Assembly: GCA_011048585.1 (NCBI GenBank) | Contig: DSDS01000121.1 | Span: 1-7,091, forward strand | Length of the DNA: 7,091 bases | Origin: Desulfurivibrio alkaliphilus | Lineage (GTDB): Bacteria; Desulfobacterota; Desulfobulbia; Desulfobulbales; Desulfurivibrionaceae | Reading direction: 5' to 3' | Shown: positions 6,025 through 7,091 of the stretch, piece by piece | Layout of the letters: each line of letters starts with the position of its first letter | How positions within the stretch are numbered: the first letter of the stretch is position 1 | Made by a program: the position numbers and the translations under genes | Notes under the pieces: model-generated | Seen by the model: only the letters and a program-made list of their open reading frames with translations | What the model was told of the DNA's origin: nothing | The model's database searches: none

Positions 6025-7091
6025 TTACCTGACCCGCACCGGCCGGGCGTCGGCCAGCTCGGGATGGGGGGTGACGATCAGTTTCTCGCCAGGGGTCAAA
6101 CCGGAGGTGATCTGAACTCGGCCGTCGGCGGTGGTCAGGCCCGGCACCACCTGTCGCCAATGGGCCAGGCCATCCCGGTAGATAAAAACCCCCCGTTCAT
6201 CCTTCCGGTAATGGAGGGCCGCCCCCGGCACCAGGAGGGTGTCGGGTACCCTGGTTTGCAGAACTCTGGCCCGCACCGCCATGCCCGGCCGTAACTGTTG
6301 CGCCGCATCACTGAAATCGTTGCCAAAAAAGATCTCCAGGGTGCCGCTGCGGCTCCGGCGGTCAAGATCGGGATGGAGGCGATCGATTTGGGCCGGCCAG
6401 TCGAGCTCCAGGGCGGCCACGCTCAGACGCGTTTTTTGACCCACCGCCAGGCCGGCCAGATCGTTTTGGGGCACCGGAATCACCGCCTTCAGCTCCCGGT
6501 GGGAGACCAGATCCAGCAGGGGTTGGCCCACTCCCACCGTCTCCTCCGGGTCGATATGGACCTGGGCGATAAGCCCGGCAAAGGGCGCTCTGATTTCGGC
6601 ATGGGAGTGGCGCAGGCGGGCCCCCTCCAGGGCTTCGCTTTTTTCCCGCTGGGCGGCCTCGGTGGTTTGAAGGACGCGCCGGGTGGTGTCGACCTCCAGC
6701 CGGCTGATCGCCCCCTGCTCCAGCAGCGACTCCTCGGCGGCCAAACGGTCGCGCCAGAATACGGCTTCGGCCTCGGCTCCGGCCAGGGCCGCCGCCAGCC
6801 GGTCCCGTTCAGCCCGCAACTCCCGCTGGTCAAGTCGGATCAGCAGTTCATCCTTGGCCACCGTTTCACCCTCCCGGCGGGGCAATTCAGCCAGCCGTCC
6901 TCCCACCAGGGCCGCAATCGAGGCGCGGCGGCGGGCTTCCACGGTGCCGACGTAATCTGCCCATAACTCCAGGTCCTGCACGTTCAGGATTTGGATCTCC
7001 ACCAGGGGAGGGGTGGCCTGGGGGAGCGGCAGCGGTCTGGTGACCCGGTAAAGACGCCAGCCAACCAGGACGATCAGGGCCAGGACCAGGA
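6025..7091 (-). CDS. RND periplasmic adaptor (membrane fusion protein), 5' end beyond window
   Basis: The adaptor bridges the RND permease and an outer-membrane channel. The frame stays open to the right edge. Upstream of an internal GTG at 7002 it encodes a hydrophobic segment (LVLALIVLVGWRLYR) and a Pro-rich linker (PLPLPQATPP). The true start is therefore outside the window, and this is an N-terminal inner-membrane anchor, with no lipoprotein Cys visible. Counting from that GTG, the order is: first half of the lipoyl domain (about 25-58, VGGRLAELPRREGETV), an alpha-helical coiled-coil hairpin (about 59-133), second lipoyl half (AEIRAPFAGLIAQVHIDPEE, 135-154), a beta-barrel (about 165-250) and a membrane-proximal domain to the C-terminus. 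The hairpin tip has EQGAIS, which keeps the Leu and Ser of the AcrA R-x3-L-x6-S channel-binding motif but has Ala where Arg is expected. The permease follows after 9 bases, so the two form an operon. Confidence 0.93.
   Translation of the reverse strand, partial: LVLALIVLVGWRLYRVTRPLPLPQATPPLVEIQILNVQDLELWADYVGTVEARRRASIAALVGGRLAELPRREGETVAKDELLIRLDQRELRAERDRLAAALAGAEAEAVFWRDRLAAEESLLEQGAISRLEVDTTRRVLQTTEAAQREKSEALEGARLRHSHAEIRAPFAGLIAQVHIDPEETVGVGQPLLDLVSHRELKAVIPVPQNDLAGLAVGQKTRLSVAALELDWPAQIDRLHPDLDRRSRSGTLEIFFGNDFSDAAQQLRPGMAVRARVLQTRVPDTLLVPGAALHYRKDERGVFIYRDGLAHWRQVVPGLTTADGRVQITSGLTPGEKLIVTPHPELADARPVRVR

Noticed and set aside
5189..6160. 323-codon minus-strand frame spanning the adaptor-permease junction
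   Set aside because: It overlaps both real genes in another frame and its product is an Arg/Gly/Pro-rich shadow with no family features.
1..7091. Search for mobile elements, CRISPR repeats, tRNA genes or defence-type gene clusters
   Set aside because: No transposase, integrase, direct-repeat array, tRNA cloverleaf or nuclease/helicase-like protein is visible. The window is housekeeping plus efflux genes with uniform composition.

Overview
The window looks like an ordinary chromosomal segment of a GC-rich, Gram-negative, respiring bacterium, most likely in the Desulfobacterota (the former delta-proteobacteria, perhaps near the Desulfobulbales). That placement is an inference. It rests on a folate/FAD-dependent TrmFO together with a zinc-LID adenylate kinase, a small secreted c-type cytochrome, and an RND tripartite pump of a Gram-negative envelope. 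No rRNA, tRNA, insertion sequence or CRISPR array is visible. All recognisable genes lie on the minus strand, so the transcriptional order runs from the right end of the window to the left.

Right part (7091 to 2923): a periplasmic adaptor whose true start lies beyond the window edge, then, 9 bases downstream, a full-length 1030-residue RND inner-membrane permease. The two form one operon for proton-driven efflux. Its promoter, and any outer-membrane channel or regulator gene, are outside the window. The permease has an unusual combination of proton-relay residues: a single Asp in TM4 and Asn-Asn in place of Lys-Asn in TM10.

Middle (2922 to 2226): a good sigma70-like promoter (TTGACA, 16 bp, TTTAAC) drives a monocistronic 132-residue secreted monohaem cytochrome c. 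The gene has a strong Shine-Dalgarno sequence, and its 3' side is closed by a 15-bp GC-rich hairpin with a T-run. A weaker hairpin lies between the stop codon and this terminator.

Left part (2225 to 1): a housekeeping unit begins with adenylate kinase (adk, strong ribosome-binding site). Its stop codon overlaps the GTG start of trmFO (GTGA), which suggests translational coupling. A third open frame overlaps the 3' end of trmFO and runs off the left edge. It encodes an obvious signal peptide and the first residues of an unidentified exported protein.

I see no convincing novel system. The points most worth checking are the atypical RND proton relay, the widened Cys spacing in the adenylate kinase LID, the overlapping secreted-protein gene after trmFO, and an anti-Shine-Dalgarno-like octamer directly after the RND stop that is complementary to the cytochrome ribosome-binding site.
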